From NCBI RefSeq assembly GCF_017562075.2, contig NC_054082.1, positions 50,276,037 through 50,340,036 on the forward strand: a DNA stretch of 64,000 nt, written 5' to 3'. This document shows positions 61,914-64,000 of the stretch, in pieces. The first letter of the stretch is position 1; every line of letters begins with the position of its first letter. A program made the translations under genes and the position numbers. The notes under the pieces were generated by a model, which ran no database searches, was not told the DNA's origin, and saw nothing but the letters and a program-made list of their open reading frames with translations. This DNA comes from Anopheles merus. Taxonomy: Eukaryota > Arthropoda > Insecta > Diptera > Culicidae.

Positions 61914-64000
61914 AAGTGAATGAAAAATCATGTAATCATGTCTGTGAAAAATTTAGTGATCTAGCAACTCGACCTGACCGAACTCGTCTCTATCCAATAA
62001 TTTAATAATAGTGAACTATTTACCTTTTCTTGCTAACTTTTCTTGAAAATGGTGGTCAAAATTGTTGAAAAAATGAAATTAAAAAAATTAAGCACAAAAT
62101 CTCGGACCGCTCCTTCTGAATAAAAAAAAAGAAAATGTTTGAGTATTATAGTAAATTATTGACACGTGAAATTATTAATTTTAAATTATTGAATTACGTA
62201 AAAAATCGATAGAATAGCATTAGTAATACAACATCTACGAAATGTCGGTTAGCAAAAACATATCAGCGATCAGCGGTAAAATGATAGTAACTGCTTTATG
62301 TTATCGTTTAATATTGATTGGATTTGTGGAAATAATGATGTGCAATGACGTTCATAATAACAAACATACAGTTTTGTTGAACAACGTAATAAAAATTAGT
62401 ATTGGAAGCCATAAAATAGTTCAAGATATAGTTACGATAGATACAGTGATTGTTAAAAAGCAAGCATTTTTTTTAATTACTTGGCAAAAGCAATTGTTAA
62501 AAGGTAAGAAACACGCCAGATGTTTGTAAAGGAAAAAAAGTACAATCTGAAAGTATAAGATAATTCAGGCCCGTTGGACAGGCCGTTGCATTACACAGGA
62601 AAATGAAGTAAAAAGTATTTTATTAATAATATTTTACCTCGCACCTCCCAACAGCTCTCCACGCTACGAAGCAAAAAAAAATTGAGAACAAAAACAATAC
62701 CCGGGGAACACTCGTCCAAATCACTGAATGACGATCTTCTTTCTGAATAAACATAAATCATTTATATCTTTCGATGCAAATAACCAATGCAGTTCTTTCT
62801 TTAAAACAAAACAGAGTAGTACAAAAGGTTGAATCAACATATCTTGCTTCAATACTACAAATGTATGGATTTGATCGATGAAACAATAATGAAAATTTAT
62901 GAAACTGTTGATTTATGTACTAGCTTTAATGTTGCTCGTTTGCAAAATGCATGAAAATGTACCGACATATGAGAATGTACCGACAAATGTCTTGCAAGCC
63001 ACTGCAACACCTGAATGGAGATTTTTCTCGAATTTTGATCGTTTTGAGTAAATCTATGTATTTATGTCATTATCCTTGTATTTATTTAGCATCGACGTCA
63101 TAAAGAAACAAACAATGAAATCGGAAGAACATTAATAGCATTAATTTCAAAACGAATTCCTAACCAGTCGAAAGAGCATCATCATAGCTCAGCCCAAACC
63201 CTTTCTACTGACCTTCGACACGTCAAAGACCTTGCATTGTTTGAAATACTTATAACCAAGGTTCGTTCCAAAATGGCGTGTGAGTAACCCCGTTGGAATC
63301 GTAGAGATCAGCAGTCCTTTGCCTGATTGAATGGCATTGTTTAACTACAAATCTGTTCGCTCACAACCTTGATGGCGCGTGTCGAACATGACCTAGGACG
63401 TTGGTTGATTGAGAACGTTTGTTGATATTGATCGTCCTTTTGTAAAATATCCACTCCGATCACTAGGATCGGATATTCTTTCATCTTTCAGATTTTTATG
63501 TTGAAACTGGCAACAATACCAATTTACATGGCTCATACTTACACACCAATTAAAATTTATATCAAAGCTTTTCAAACACTGAGCTAAACGATTGATGAAG
63601 CTATGTGCGTGATTATTTTCGATACAAAAATATGTAGCATTGCATAACCATCTTTTTCCCTTAATAAAAAATAAGGAGGGGTACTTAGCGATCGATATAT
63701 GCGTTAGTTTGTACTAAGCCGAAAGAAATCAACACTCACAGCTGGAACCATCATCTTGTAGCAAGGACTGAGTAACAAGCCTGTTTAGACCGGTATGATG
63801 ATCATCATCATCATACTTTTGCTGTTTTGTTATGGTGGGAGAGGCTTTATAGCGTGGTAAATGCATATTAGTGTTGCTAATTAAATGTATCAATTAATTT
63901 ATAATTCAAATCCAGTAGACCGTTCAGGCGTCAGGTAGGCTTACTAATTGCTGAGCAGTTGATTATCTCTAGGTGTCTATTCAGCAGTAAACATGAGCGA
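61914..64000. other. AT-rich non-coding block to window end
   Basis: No repeat copy or gene was recognised. A near-palindromic ATGATGATCATCATCATCAT lies near 63794-63815. A 95-codon plus-strand frame at 62242-62529 has no recognisable features. Confidence 0.45.

Overview
The window looks like nuclear DNA of a mosquito, most likely an Anopheles. The basis is compositional: abundant CA, GA and CAG-type simple repeats, about eight copies of a roughly 210-bp tRNA-derived SINE with GAA-rich tails, several hAT-type miniature elements, and a relic of a non-LTR reverse transcriptase. The species call is an inference and no database was searched. I find no convincing intact protein-coding gene. The open frames are short, occur on both strands, and are mostly by-products of GC-rich or simple-repeat DNA. 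I recognise no tRNA, rRNA, known microRNA, CRISPR array or bacterial-type feature.

Layout. About 1-41 kb is mostly unique non-coding DNA, either a large intergenic region or a large intron. It alternates between GC-richer, microsatellite-rich blocks (about 4.5-6.7, 10.7-16.9, 22.3-25.7, 33.1-33.8 and 37.3-41.0 kb) and AT-rich blocks (16.9-17.9, 26.7-27.3, 31.7-32.8, 34.1-34.9, 36.8-37.3 kb). Notable items are an (AG)30 tract, a 282-bp pure CA tract, an inverted pair of SINEs at 18 kb, perfect short palindromes at 25.6 and 27.4 kb, and a few small open frames worth testing. One of these, at 39.6 kb, has the look of a secretory signal peptide.

From about 41-42 kb to the end the DNA becomes AT-rich and packed with mobile-element remains. 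SINE copies, two or three hAT-type families (TIRs CAGCGGTCGGCAAA and CAGKGGCGGATTWA, with exact or near-exact 8-bp target duplications at three insertions), a pogo/Tigger-like 350-bp element flanked by TA, and three further inverted-repeat elements of 0.9-1.5 kb occur one after another, some nested. A minus-strand jockey-like reverse-transcriptase relic at 50.3-51.4 kb has its motifs in a shuffled order.

The elements do not form a pathway. What the window records is a history of insertion, nesting and decay: SINEs that depended on a non-LTR partner for mobility, and non-autonomous DNA elements that depended on transposases encoded elsewhere. The strongest observations are the target-site duplications, which fix element boundaries to the base; two SINE subfamilies that share a tRNA-like head but have different 3' tails; the inverted SINE pair; and the permuted RT relic. 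I did not find a previously undescribed functional system that I can defend.
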